Shown here piece by piece: positions 1 to 13,000 of a stretch of 64,000 nt of DNA. Positions within the stretch are counted from its first letter, which is position 1; every line of letters begins with the position of its first letter. Where the stretch lies: assembly GCA_963854835.1 (NCBI GenBank), contig OY978528.1, positions 55,342,508 to 55,406,507 on the forward strand. Reading direction: 5' to 3'. The notes beneath the pieces were generated by a model that made no database searches, had not been told where the DNA came from, and saw only the letters and a list, made by a program, of their open reading frames with translations. The position numbers and the translations under genes are program-made. The DNA comes from Megamerina dolium (taxonomy: Eukaryota; Arthropoda; Insecta; Diptera; Megamerinidae).

Positions 1-1910
1 TGTATTCACATATTCACACGCATGCATAAGTTTCTCATCTTTACTTGTAGTTTTATGGTAAAAGTTTTTCACTTAACGTAGCTCATAAATTGATTTTGTT
101 TTTACTTGTGAGATGCTGTTTGTTTTTTAGTGCAATTTGTTTTTTTCTTTGTTGTTTGATTTCGATTTGCTTTTTGTCTTTTACGTATTTCACTTCATCT
201 TATGCTAAATGTATTCATGTGTGTATGAATATTAGATTGTAGGGTAATGTCTCCGGTAGTGAGCCAGTCGATTTTTTTTTTCCATTAAATTAAAACGGTA
301 ACGGTAATGTTAGTACTGTCAAATCAAATACTTTGCATAATGTCACACTTTATCGTGTAAAAAACTCCAGGTAACTACTACTGAGTTTTTCATAGTGATA
401 GCTTTATTAGTTAATCGATGAAAAAATAAAGATATGCAAACAAAAATTATAGATTAGGACTTGTAGATAAATATAATAATAAAAAGGTATGAACGAATAT
501 AAATATTATGGAAAAAATGCTATATCATATACTCGTACAAGCTGATATCCAGATCCGATTATGCTCCACTCGAGCCAGATTATCAAAATGACATTTACCA
601 TTGTTATGGTCAATCATTGTCTCTTAAATGAAATTGTAGTGTTTTCACTGCATTATATGCGTATGTCTTACATTTTAGTGATACAGTACCAACGTTTACC
701 ATTTCGGAAAAATTTTTGGTGACATACAACATGTTTCTGGCGATTATCTGGCGTGATAAAATTTCTCTAAGCAAAAAAAAAAAAAAAAAAGAATTTGGTA
801 ATTCCTCAAAATTTGTTGTTTGTTTTACAATGAATCGATAGAATGTCTTTGGAAAAAGTAACCTAAAAGAGTTGGTTTTCGTGTGCAACAGCAACTATCG
901 AAAAATATTTAGCACACGCAATTTTATGCCATTTTACGAAAACATGGTTCGTAACCGGAACCTTCTCCTACCATGTGTGTGTGCTATGACGGTGTCACCA
1001 TATATGCATATGCATGTATGCAACTCTAAGAGCGATGACAACATTAGCAGGCAGTGCCGATGTGTGTTATCTTAAAGATCACATCTTTCCCATTAGCCAT
1101 TCTAGTTGAATTGCTGCGACGACGGTATGGAGGTAAAATTCACATTCTTCACTTTTCTCACTTGCGATTTATTGTCGCGTCATCATTATGTAAACGACAT
1201 TTTCTTGTTGCCTGCTGTGCGGTAAACTCTTTGTTGCAGGTAATGCTATTGTTTTTTGCAGATATTTTGTTGCATTAGTTGTTCTTGTTGTTGTTGTAAA
1301 TATTCTGTACTTTATACTATGTATATATGCTTTCAGTTCATTAATAATAAATGATAAATGAATGCACGATTACTTGTCGCTTTTCTTGAACATTCGATTT
1401 GTTTGTTGCGTATATATGAACAAGTACATACTTGTGAATGTTGCGTCAATGTTGCAATATGTAGTTTCTGTTGTACCAGTTCTTGCTGTTGTTGAAATGA
1501 AATATTGCTACCTACCGTTGTTATATGAGTGTTATATACAATATATGTATGTATTTATTTTTTCAACTTGCAACTATATAAATATTACTCTTGCAGAAGC
1601 ATTTTATTTTATTTCAAACACATAAGTACGTACCTATCTATTCATATACTCATAGATGTACTATACGTACATCATATACGTTTTATTTAATATTGCATGC
1701 ATTGCATATTCATCCATTCACATGAAGATATGTACATAGGTGTTGCTGCTGGTGAATGAAATGTTTGACAGCGATTCGTTGAATATTTCCTTTTTTTTGG
1801 TTTTAAATAATTTTAAGATTGATGACGCTTATGCCAGAATATGAAGTTTTGAAATGTTTTTGCACTTCATACATACACATTCACTACAACTACATATGTA
1901 GGGGAAATCT
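1..1910. other. AT-rich non-coding stretch
   Basis: I see nothing here that I can call a gene. The open frames are short, AT-driven and dominated by Phe, Leu, Ile and Tyr codons. There is a poly-A run near 774-790 and a short TTG-rich tract near 1278-1297. No RNA gene or element end was recognised. Confidence 0.6.
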
Positions 1911-1913
1911 CAA

Positions 1914-2340
1914 TAAATTAGGTTAGGTTGAACTGGCTGGTCAAAAGTTACTCATTTACTTCGTAGACCTTTAGGTTTTGACCTCCAATGTAGCACATTG
2001 CCTTTTGTTCATTTAGAAACATCGATGAATACTTAGTACTCCTTGATTTCCTCACTCTGAGGAAGCCGTCATTTCGCATTTGTAGTTTCTATTGCTAAAA
2101 TCTGTGGAATTATATAGTCAAAATTGACTACTTCATTCCTGTTTAGAGAGCCAAGGCCGGTATATTTTCATTGTCAACAATATTTTGAAGTCCAAAATTT
2201 TTGATTTTTGAGTCTTTTTGTGTTTATGCTAAATTTAATCGGTGCTAAAAGAGATCTTTTTATATTCCGTCCAAATCTCAAACTCTTGTGACTTCTCAGC
2301 GTTGTTACAGAACTCTCTTAGCTTAAAAGCTTAGCTTAGT
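1914..2340. repeat. Degenerate dispersed repeat starting with GGTTAGGTT
   Basis: The segment opens with GGTTAGGTT, the same kind of tail seen at the left end of the SINE copy at 22857. Near 2285-2325 it carries a stretch resembling the SINE body (CTTGTGACTTCTCAG followed by TTACAGAACTCT). The tail-to-body distance is larger than in the clear SINE copies and no tRNA-like head was found on its right. It may be an old relative of the SINE family or an unrelated repeat sharing the GGTTAGG end. Confidence 0.3.
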
Positions 2341-2344
2341 TTAA

Positions 2345-4765
2345 AAACGATATTTAGTGTTATCAGGCTAAAATATGTGTACAAATAAAACGACTTTTCG
2401 CTTATGCATATTGAAAAAGGTGACAGACCTTTCCCTTATGTCAAAAATACGTGTTCAACAGAAATAGATGTTAATATATTGGTATGAAATTAAAACATCA
2501 ACATAAAAAGATCAAAAGCTAGAAGTATGTAGAAATATACATATGTATCTGAATTTTATGCATGATATATTTTACTATATACTACAAATACACCTACATA
2601 TATTTTTCAATGTATAGATATTATAGATGTCCAGTAGGGAATTCAACTAACTTTAAATACACTATAAGATGATTATTTTTTAACCAATATTAGTTGTAAA
2701 GTCGACTACGTCCTTTGAAATGAACTGCAAAAGTCAATTGTCTGCTTCTGCATGACTACAACTGCTAACTACAAGTTGACCATTTTTAGTTAAGCTTATA
2801 GTCACTTGAATACTAGTGTGCTACTAGTTAGCTGTAAAATATTAGATTTAAAGTCAGTTAGTCGGTGACGTAAAAAAATTTTTTTTTAAGTTTGTAATTT
2901 CTGTATACCTGTTTCAATATCATAATTCCAAATATTCTGAAACACTCAGATTCAACAGTTCAAGAAGTGGTATTAGAAACGCGCAACAGTCTTTGTTCTT
3001 CCAAAGTTAAACAGCAACTGAGAAGCGAAAGCATATCATTTACATGTCGTTAACGTCGGCATCGTTAAAACGAAGGCAAACTACACACTGTTCTTCACAA
3101 AGAACCTAAGACGATCGCATTGGTTGTTTTCTGCATTACTTTGTAGCTGGCTGAAGGTCAGAACGAATAAATCGACTAAAAGTTAGTTTATTTAGTAGTC
3201 ACAGTACAAAAGTCCGACTGGGTAGATAGATAGTATAGATGTATTTGTATACAATAATATACTAGTGCGTATGTAAAATACATGCATCGTTGTTTTAAAA
3301 GTATTAGGTTTAATATGCATGTACATCTGTTGTATAAATTTATTATTTATATTTTATTACATAAAATAGAACATAATTTATCAATAATAAAAAAATAATG
3401 TTTGCATCACCTTCAATAAAAGTAATTAATAAATGCATGCAAATTGGTGGAAAAAAAGAAACTGCTTCATTGGCATATGAACTGGGAAAAATTTCATTTG
3501 ATTCGATTTTTTCAAAATATTGATTGATATACAGACACACACACACATATGAGTATAAAAATATATGGCTGTATCGGCAATTATAACGCGCCACATATAA
3601 ATGGCAATAAGTTATCTCTTTAGATGGGTGATGAAGTGATATGGAGCTTCTAAGCAATTCTAGATTAGATTTTAAGAATTACAGAACTAGAATTTGTGTT
3701 TATTTTGGTGGACTCTTGGCACGCTTGACACTACAGACATTATTTCAGTAAGAGTTACAATGGTTTTTTCATCCAATTATCAACTGCGGTGCGGATGACC
3801 ATTTATATGAAAAAATTATTCGGCAATAATGTAAAAAGCCGCTGAGAATATTCTGGGACGTTAGTCTTCAACCTAATTGCACCAGTCATATCCAAAACCA
3901 AAGTCAGGCCGACATAACAACGTGTCAACGTCGTCCATTTGAAAGACTATAAATTGATGATTTGCGAATAAAAATTTTTCTTTTCAAATTTACACTCAAC
4001 CGGAATAGAACAAAAAAATCCATTTCTTAAATTGGGTAAATATATATATTGGGAGAAATAATGGGAGAGGTAGGAGCCAATTATACAAAATTCAAATTTA
4101 TAGGGAATTGCCCTAAGGGAATGAAGTAAACTTGGTAAATGTTCAATAGGAAATGTTCAATATGAATAATTAGTCTTCACTTTATTTGATTGCTATACAA
4201 TCGTTTTTGGAGCAACCACATTGTTATTTGCTGATTTTCAGGCATTTCGCGTTTATTTTGTGTGGTAGCCACCTTAAGTTGTTGAGATAGAAGGTAAGTA
4301 TGTTTTTGTGATCTATTTTTCCTTTCCAGAGGCTATGCCTGAGTAGCTATGGAGTTATTTGTACATTTTATTGGGGTTTCTCCTGGGGTTTCCCCTGGAG
4401 GACTGAAGATAGATGAAAATAATGTTACGAAAAAATATTGAGGAGAGAAAATTAATAGAGATTAGTCATAGATTTCACTTGTTGAGGTTCGAATTCAGGG
4501 AGTGAAGCAAGCAAACTTTATATTATAAAAACCTTAATTTTGTAAAGGATCCCTATGAGGTGAGGCGATAGGAAGCAAGTAATAAAAAAAAAAGTGATGA
4601 AACCCAACGTTTTTTTAACGTTACAGACACAGTAATGAACATATGTCATTTCAATATTGGAAATATGTCAACAATAAAATGCTAGAAATATATTTTCTTT
4701 TTATTATTGCAATCTGGCCTAAATATTGTAGAATAGAATCATATTCACGATTTTGGTTGTTTATT
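2345..4765. other. Non-coding, AT-rich, with one short repeat motif
   Basis: No gene is supportable. A motif around 4370-4460 (GATAGATG, then GTTACGAAAAAATATTG, then GAGAGAAAATTA) recurs in diverged form near 22310-22400, 22490-22570 and 50095-50170, so part of this stretch belongs to an old dispersed repeat. Confidence 0.4.
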
Positions 4766-4768
4766 AAT

Positions 4769-4770
<2 letters not shown>

Positions 4771-4800
<30 letters not shown>

Positions 4801-4801
4801 C
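4771..4801 (+). repeat. (TTG)n microsatellite
   Basis: About ten tandem TTG units. This is the longest pure trinucleotide tract in the window. A short frame through it is poly-Val by chance and is not a gene. Confidence 0.9.
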
Positions 4802-4809
4802 TTTATAGC

Positions 4810-6770
4810 TATCCACAAAAAAAAAAAATAGTGTACTTAAATTTATTTAAGACGAGTGATAAATGATAAACAAAAGTGAAAAGAGGCGCACAAGCACAAA
4901 ATGACACACACACACAGACATATTCATAAATTAATTTTCCTTAAGTGCACTTGATGATGTTGGTCGTTTTGTGTTGTTGTTTAAAAAAAAATACCTGCCT
5001 TTTTTTCTTTCTTCATTTTGCATATTTTTATTTGTATTTACGATTCTATTTGGTTTTACTTTATAAAATTTGCACAACTTAAATTTAACATTCTTAACAT
5101 TCGTGACTCTTTCCTACATATTTTTCCCTCCGACTATCTTATCTGAGTTTTAAGCAATGCACTCGTAATGAAACATTATTTTTCGGTACGCTCCAATAAT
5201 ATTTTCTGTTGTTGATGTTCATGATGATACTTATTTGTATAAAAGGAAATGTCAAAGATGAGGCAAAAAACAAAAAATTTATTAAAAAATAAAAAAAAAA
5301 TCCAAGAATATGTAGGTTTTGTATAATGAAATCAAAATAATACAAGAATGATGAAAACTTACAGAGAAACTGAATGTCTGTATGTTACAAATAATCAAAT
5401 GAAACGAAGCAAACCAGCCAGTCAGCAAGCATCTAACCAACCAACTACTTAACAATTGCATTCGTTCAACTCAAAACTCAACAGTGCTACAAACTCAACT
5501 CTGAACCTAGTGCATAAAAATGATTTGGTGCGGAAATAATTTTATTATTTTAATACAATTTAAGTACTCTACTCCATTTCAAATACGCACACACACAATT
5601 TACAATGCTACCCGTTCATATATATTATATTCATATCTTGCTATGACTTTTGCATATGATTGTATACATTTTTGTGCTTTTTATTTTTATTCAGCTCTGA
5701 TTTTGATGTTCCTCTCTGTAAGTGTATATATCTATTTGAGTCTTTTGTGTATGTATTTGTGTTTAGTTGCTCTGCTACTATGATGATTTATTATGTAGGT
5801 AACAAGTAGCAATGGCAGTAATATTATAATCATTTCGTGCAGTAGCTAATACTATGAGTATTCATATAAATGAAAATTCAAATAATTTTGATGAGCATAA
5901 ATGTAAAATATTTTTAGTTATGTGTGTTCACAAATACAAAAAAGGATTTGAAAAAAGGCAAACATTATATATTTTTCCATTGTAAGGGATCTTCTGGAAA
6001 GTATATAAAGCAGAAATAAATGCATATCGATGGGTCAATTGGTATTGCTCAAACAGCAAATTCAAAAGGAATATCGAATATTATTATCTATTTCAATACC
6101 TGGTGCAAAAATATTGTATTTGGAGGCAATGGAAAAAAAATTAGGAAGATTAAATTCTGCCATCAAAGCTGATTTTAGGGACTCACCAAGATCATACATG
6201 CAATCTGTATATAGTAAGGATAGAGAAGGAAACTCTAGCTATGGATGCCTTAAATGATCCAATGTTTTGCATTTTGATTGATTTTGGGGTATTTTTTATA
6301 AAACGAACTAAAATTTATTCTACATCTAACTTTCTCAACAATATTTGGATTAAGTTTTTGTGTTTATGGACAATATTTGACTTTATTACTGTGATCATAA
6401 ATTGCAAAAACTGAGCAAAGAGCAGTGTGAGTATTATAGTTCGGATTCAAATCATCTGAAATGATCAAAAACGTTAAAATATATTATAGTATCCTCATTT
6501 TTTTTATACTGATAAAATATTAATAGAATATTACTATTAAACCAATTGGATAAGAATGTTCTTTCGAACACCGAAACAGCATTTCATTTTTTCTACCTTC
6601 CGCATGAACTTTTCAATCAGCCCAGAACATAAATTATTAAAATATTTATATGTAGAATTTTATATAAAAAATATCTGCATATATGTGTAATATTATTTTT
6701 TCTTCTTTATAAATAAGCGCATGAATAATTCTGTATTTAATTGAAAATTGTAAAACTCATACGCCATGGT
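4810..6770. other. Non-coding stretch
   Basis: I see no supportable gene. A 75-codon frame at 6030-6257 starts with an ATG and is less AT-biased than its surroundings, but it resembles no family I recognise and lies in sequence with no other coding signal. Confidence 0.45.
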
Positions 6771-6780
6771 GTACATACTA

Positions 6781-7595
6781 TAAAGGGTTATCCATTTCGC
6801 GGTTTCAAAAGTATAGGGCTAGACTTCGACATCTGTCAAACTGAGTTGTTAAAACAATTTCTTTCTTTTTTAGTTCAAAGTCTGACATTTCCGAAAATGG
6901 ATCGCTTAACTATCTCACAACGCATTAAAATTGTAAAAACCTACTACAAAAATGGTGATTCTGCCACAGTCACATATCGTGCTTTAAGAGAAGATTATGG
7001 TTTACATAATCGTCCAACTACGCAAGCAATTGGCAAAATTGTGAAGAAATATGAAGAGACTGGATCGGTTACAGATATTGTAAGGCCTGTGGATCATCGT
7101 TTCGCTTGTACCACCGAAAATATCGCTGCTGTAAGTGAAAGTGTTGCCGAAGACCCGAATGTGTCGATTCCTCGCCGTTCTCAGGAATTAGGACTGTCTT
7201 ACGGCACATTATGGCGTATTTTGCATTTGGATCTACACCTACATCCATATAAAATCCAGCTCACACAACAACTGAAGCCAGCCATTCACAACGTCGTAGA
7301 TACGTCGAATGGGTGTTTATGCAGATAAACCTTTAACTCTTGAGCACCTAAAAACCAACATTCGTCACGTTATGGCTGAGATACCGCCCAATATGTGTCA
7401 AAAAGTGGTCGAAAATTACCTCAAAAGAATCGATGCTTGCAACAATTCGCGTGGTGGTCATTTAAATGATGTAGTATTTCACACATAATGTCAACGTTCA
7501 AACTTTATAATAAAAAAGAAATATCATGATAAAAAATATTTTATATGTGTTTTATTTACATTTACTTTTGAAACCGCAAAATGGATAACCCTTTA
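6781..7595 (+). mobile_element. Internally deleted Tc1/mariner-superfamily element (DUF4817-type transposase)
   Basis: An 815-bp DNA transposon bounded by inverted repeats of about 34 bp that differ at one base. The left end begins TAAAGGGTTATCCATTTC and the right end is its reverse complement. Both ends are flanked by TA (6779-6780 and 7596-7597), the target duplication expected of the IS630/Tc1/mariner superfamily. Inside is a transposase whose N-terminal helix-turn-helix half is followed directly by its C-terminal tail. The central DDE/D catalytic region is missing, so this is a non-autonomous deletion derivative. Its TIRs look intact enough that an active relative could have moved it. Confidence 0.88.
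6897..7488 (+). pseudogene. Transposase pseudogene, HTH half joined to C-terminal tail
   Basis: The likely start is the ATG of MDRLTISQRIKIVKTYY. The N-terminal part (about 120 residues) is a helix-turn-helix domain of the DUF4817 type found in many insect Tc1/mariner-like transposases, followed by a second HTH-like segment (QELGLSYGTLWRIL) and the linker (YKIQLTQQLKPA). The frame then shifts, leaving RRRYVEWV in another frame. At about 7312 the sequence jumps to the usual C-terminal block (VYADKPLTLEHLKTNIR through GGHLNDVVFHT, stop at 7486-7488). All three catalytic acidic residues lie in the deleted part, so no active enzyme can be made. If expressed, the N-terminal fragment could still bind TIRs, which is speculation. 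Confidence 0.85.
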
Positions 7596-7770
7596 TATAT
7601 GCATGCATAGTCATGCACATATGTTTCACATAAGCGTGCGGATGTTTGTTTGAATGTGTGTGTGTGGTAAAAGACCACTTATAATAACAATGATGACGAT
7701 CATGTTAGCTATATTCTATGTATGCTTTCAGCTACATCGTCTTTTTATTTACTATTTAAATGGATGCACG

Positions 7771-7801
7771 TTGTTGTTGTTGTTGTTGTTATTGTTGTTA
7801 T
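7771..7801 (+). repeat. (TTG)n microsatellite, slightly imperfect
   Basis: About seven TTG units, then ATTGTTGTTA. It lies just downstream of the deleted DNA transposon. Confidence 0.8.
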
Positions 7802-8250
7802 TTGTACTGTTGTTTATCCTTCTATTTAGCAACATCTTAAGTAAATTTCATATACTTATAATGGTGTCTTAATGTGCAAAATATGCATGTCGCACATTAA
7901 TTGTTAGCTACAAGCGGTCGTTATTCTCTTGTGCTGAGTCATGTGGTGATATTGTTGGTTGCTACTGCTGTTGCTGCTGCTTTAGCTTGTTCATGTTGTG
8001 GTATTGTAAGAAAATTTAAGTTGTCGACAACAATAACAAATGTAAGAGCAACATTTTCCTACACTTTACTTCCTGTTCATTGCGTTCAAACATTGCCGCT
8101 GTGCCGCCACTTTGCTGCAGTTAAAGGAAATTATGCGGTAAGAAAATGCAATAGAAAATAAGGCAAAATGAGAAAATAATTAAAAGAGAAAAAGTAAATA
8201 AGAAATAAAATGCATTTGCCACAATATGGTGAGTGGATAAAATATGAGAA

Positions 8251-8280
8251 AAAGAGAGAGAGAGAGAGAGAGGGAGAGAC
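8251..8280. repeat. (AG)n microsatellite
   Basis: A run of GA dinucleotides interrupted once by GG. A second, similar tract lies at 8664-8697. Confidence 0.85.
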
Positions 8281-8663
8281 AGAGTAGCATAGAAAGAACA
8301 GTTGCAATAAAAACAAAAACAAAACTGAATTTTAACAAGCTACAAATGACACTACTGTCACCGTCATATTCTTTGTTGTTATTTTTGTTGCTGCTGCTGC
8401 CGCCATTTTCACTAACAATACTTTTGTTTATATTGTTGTGAGTTGTGAGCTTTTTTACATTTTATTCTGGGTTTTTTTAAACTTTTTTTTCCACTTTTTT
8501 TTTGGTTTAGTTTGTTGTTTATGTTTATGTCATTTGATTTAAAGTTTTGCTCTTGTTATTGTTATTATTGTTGGAAATATTTAAATTTCGTCATGTTTTT
8601 CTACTTTAATTTTGTTAAAGTTTGCTGCGTGAAATTTTTATAATTTGTATGCAGCTTATAAGG

Positions 8664-8696
<33 letters not shown>

Positions 8697-8697
8697 G
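8664..8697. repeat. (AG)n microsatellite
   Basis: GA dinucleotide run with a single AT interruption near its left end. It is the second such tract within 450 bp. Confidence 0.85.
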
Positions 8698-9384
8698 AAG
8701 AGGATAGTAATTTTAGTATATTTCCAAGTAATTTTCCGTTACAGAACTTTGATACAGTATGGATGTTAGTTTAGTGTTAAATTTAAACGTCTTTTAAGAA
8801 ATAGGAAGAAAATAAAATAAAGAAACAAAAGCATAACGCAAATTAACTATTTATTTGATCAAATTCTTCTTCGAAGAATTAGAATATATCGGTGGCTTAA
8901 AAATCACGAAACCGCTCTATACTTATAAGCATAAGCATTTTTTTTAGCCCACCTTTTCTCACAATAACTACGTCATATTTATTAGAATAGCTCCGTATGT
9001 AATGCGACGTACTATACAATGTAAATCTACATTGCATATTAAAATATGTTTATTTGAAAAATCGATTGTGACCCTAATTACATATGAATTTGATAGGATT
9101 TTAAATTATTTTCATAGAAAATATATAGCTAAACATTCATATTAAAGTGCTGCGGTTAAAATTTGATAATTGTACATATACAGAGGTCCAATCATTTTTT
9201 ATTTATTGATGAAATTTCTTGAATCAAACCAAAAATTGTTTACAAATATATATATTTAAAGATTTGATTAGTGGTTTTTGACATAGCCACATTTGGAATG
9301 TGCTATGGCCCTTAAACATGAGATGAAACCATCGTACGCAGTTCGCAATTAAGTTTGCGGTATTTTAACCCATTCTCATTGAAG

Positions 9385-9960
9385 CGCTTGTTTGAGATGA
9401 TCAGCACTTTAGTACTTTTTAGTGCCAACCTTACTCTTCAAAATACCCCAGACACAAAAATCTAACTGAGCATCATTCGATGATGAAGGCACGTTATTTT
9501 TCAGCCATTCTTGGTTGACGCGTGTTATGTTGTTGAGTCCTATTGGAATGTTCAACGTCTGCCACCGAGATATTTGTCTGCCCAGGGCTTCAGTGCTTCC
9601 TCTAAAATAGTTGTCCGATAATTTTGAGCATTTATTTTCACCCCATGGTTGATGAATACAAGCGGACAGAGAACCCATCTTCTGTTATGGTGGTCCATAC
9701 CATCGGTGCCGCTTGTGTTCTGGTGGCCATTCGACGTTCTCAATTTTCAGCAGACCTCTCCGGCAAGTATACTCTATCATTTTTGTTCATATGTTGCTCA
9801 ATGATGAATGGTGACTCATCGAAGAACACAATGTTCGGAATTCCACCTCTTTCGGCGCTTTGGCTCTTTCGAATCTAAATTTTTTGAGCATCGGCAAGAT
9901 GATGGATTTTTTGAAATTTGTAAGGCTTTAGTCTAAGCTCATCTTCCATCGTTGCAACGT
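9385..9960 (-). pseudogene. Decayed Tc1/mariner-type transposase
   Basis: Read on the minus strand, the remnant begins near 9955 with MEDELRLKPYKFQKIHHL, part of the HTH/linker of a Tc1/mariner-like transposase. It continues through NIVFFDESPFIIEQHMN, the neighbourhood of the first catalytic Asp, and through NQEWLKNNVPSSS to FCVWGILKSKVGTKKY, the stretch that follows the third acidic residue in this family. The part around the second Asp is shortened and mutated (near 9550, the family's FQQDSAP region reads with a stop codon). At least three stops and two frame changes are present. No inverted repeats could be assigned, so the element's borders are unknown. Confidence 0.75.
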
Positions 9961-10019
9961 GTTATAGTACGATACACAAAAACTTTATTCACTTGAAGAT
10001 GTTTTAACTATTTACCAAT

Positions 10020-13000
10020 CTCTGGTTTCGAATTTGCAGCCAAATATATAGAGTAAATATTACGTTTGAATTCCATCAAGTAAAACTTTTTTTAAGAAAA
10101 CTCACACCAAAGTGTAAATGATAGTATGAACTATCATTAGGTTAAATATGTAATAACAGCTTTAGTATTAGGGGTTTGAAAATTATAGCAATGTGAAGTG
10201 TATATGGTAGTGTAATATATTGGAAATATAATATGCCCAAATTATAATAAAATTGAAATTAGCATATAATCAAGCGAGAAACAAGCTCATATATTTCTAA
10301 TATCATCGAAGGAAATTTTGAATGAAACAGAAAGTATGATACAGCTAAGTGGTTTCTTTTTTTTTGGACAAATTTAAAATCTGTCTTAGAGGAGACGGTA
10401 GACACTCGACAAATGCTTATTGGATGAAGAGAATTATCCAAAACTACAGGTTTTGGCAGTAATTTACCATTTAAAAGCATAGTATATAACATAGCATACT
10501 TGTTTAAGATGTAAATCTTCAGGGTTTTTCTTGCAGAAATTTTATATCATTAATTCCTAGTTTCCCAATTTCTAAATTCTTAATAACTTATTTTATATAG
10601 CTCATACAATCAAATAAAGTATTTGAAAAACATTAGTGGAGTAAGATGGAGTTAAAGTAAAATAGTTCTCTACAGTTAGTAATAGTTTTGGCTTTAAGAA
10701 TTATTCCGATGGTTGATGTTGACTCTATGAACAAATCGTGCTATGCTCGATTAAAGACACAGTAATGCGTGTGAAATAGATTTATTTAGTTTAAGTTAGC
10801 TTATACAAGTAGCTTGAATACAGAAGTTGCACTCGGAAGCCTTTTGACAAATATAAATATTGATGAGTATAAACTGATCCTACATTAGTCACTTTAGCTG
10901 GTGAACTTAAGCCTTGAACATGTTTAGAATACCAGTTAGTCCCAATTTTAATAATCCCTTAAGTTCGATATAGAGAGCTGCATTAATGTACTTGGTTCGT
11001 CTCCTCTCCTCTGAGAATTTGAACAGTTACAGAGGGGGTGCTAAACTATTTCTTTATCCTCTTCATCACTGCAACTTCAATAATGGTCCTTCGAAGAGTT
11101 CGAATATCTCCGCTACTAAGCCTTAGGAGAGTCTTAGTTTTTCCCTCGTTTAGATCGACTTCCAGTGACATGGCTAAAGCTATTGATATGTTGATAACTA
11201 ATTATTATACCATGCTGCAATACCAAGTACCAATTTCTAAATTATGTCGAAAAGTAGGACATCGAAAAAGTAGCGCTTATATTATATAGACCGTAGAACC
11301 TTCATATGTGCAACTGTAAATGCTTTATTTCGATTAGGTAATGTAATGAATTGTAACAATTTTGATTAAATGCTGATGTGTTTCTTTGGTCAAATGTGAA
11401 AAAAATATAGAGATACAATATACTTCACCTAAATATGTACGAGTACAAGCGCATGAATATGTGCGTGCCAGCACAATACACAAGACACATGGTAAATGAT
11501 TAATACGATAGTTAAATAAATTTATTGTTCGTGATTTTCTCATTAAATTGATTTATAACATTAACTTGAAGCGTTTATGTCTATGCATAGTAAATAAATA
11601 TGTTTACATATGCGTATAAAGTATGGTAGGCACATATGTACGAGTATGTGCATATCTGTTCCTCTTAATACTTTCATTATTATACCTATTCTAAGAATGG
11701 TTGTGGTTAATGCTATTGTTATTGTTATATTTTGTCGTTTTTTATGTGGTAACTTATATGGTTCATGACTTTTTGGTTTTACTGGCAGGAGTAATCAAAG
11801 CTATAACTGACCAATTTCTGTTTTACGCACACGTAAAGAGCGAATGGATTATGTGTGTGTGTGTATTGCTTTGTGTGTGTGTGCACGTGCCTGTATTATT
11901 TTTGTATGATGGTTAAATTAAAATGCATATTACGCCTCATAAAAGGGACATGTAATAAATTGTATGAAAATAAAAAATAGGCATTCAGTAGGCATGAGAA
12001 TTGCCAAGGGTGAAAACAAAAAGAATCACTACTAGCAAAAATTAAGAAGAACGAGTACATATAACATTGGAAATAAAGGGATAATATTATTGTTTCAATG
12101 CCAATGATCATTTCCTTTTCAATGTCGTCATCATTATGACACATATGGTTGGTATGGATGTGTACGTATAATAAACAATATTTATGGTTACTTTTATGTT
12201 GATGTAAGAATAATTTTTTTTCTCCTAAGTGTATACTTGAGCATGTTCATACAATTCAGCCAATGTATTGTAGAATAATAAGGCAATGCAATTTATTTTG
12301 AGTGGTTTTTTGGTGAAATCAAATTTTCGTATTCATACCATAGATAAACCAATAGATACGACATAGACTTAGAGGTATAATCAAAGTAATTTAATGAAAA
12401 TTGTTATAATCTGTCTTATGAAAATACCGTAAATATTGTAGCAAATCAAGAGAATAATCCATGTACAGAATATATAGTAAGGGAATGAAGAGCTCATAGG
12501 AATACTTACTTGCAATATTTAGCCAGAATATGTGATATTCGAATTTAATCGCATAAAGCATAGCATAATGTCAATCATTTTCGATGATGGGTGGTAAAGT
12601 AAAATAATGAAGACATCAGTCCTACAGAATGATATTTAAAAAACTAATCGCATTTCTTCGTCAAAATTCAGAGCATCTTTTACCAAAAAAACGAACAATT
12701 TTTTTACTATCATTGGCAAGAATAAATAAACAATAACAGAATTTAGAATACTAAAAACAATTACAGCTAGTATTTGTAGTATAAGTAACATATTTGATTT
12801 GCAAATTTTATTCACCCTTTTCTTTTGCTTCTATTTATTTATTTATTTTTGCTGTGTTTGTGTAAATACTCACTTTGTTACATTGTATGTACATATATCG
12901 CACGGAAAGTCAACATTTTTTGTTCTAACATGAGGCCCTACTATGGAACGTATCACACAGAATGTATGTATATAGTTCATGTAAATTTTATACAGTAAAG

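Noticed and set aside
2630..3230. Possible terminal inverted repeats (CCAGTAGGGA against CCAGTCGGAC)
   Set aside because: Only about nine bases agree, and the AACTAACTTT blocks lie at different distances from the ends. No convincing target duplication is visible.
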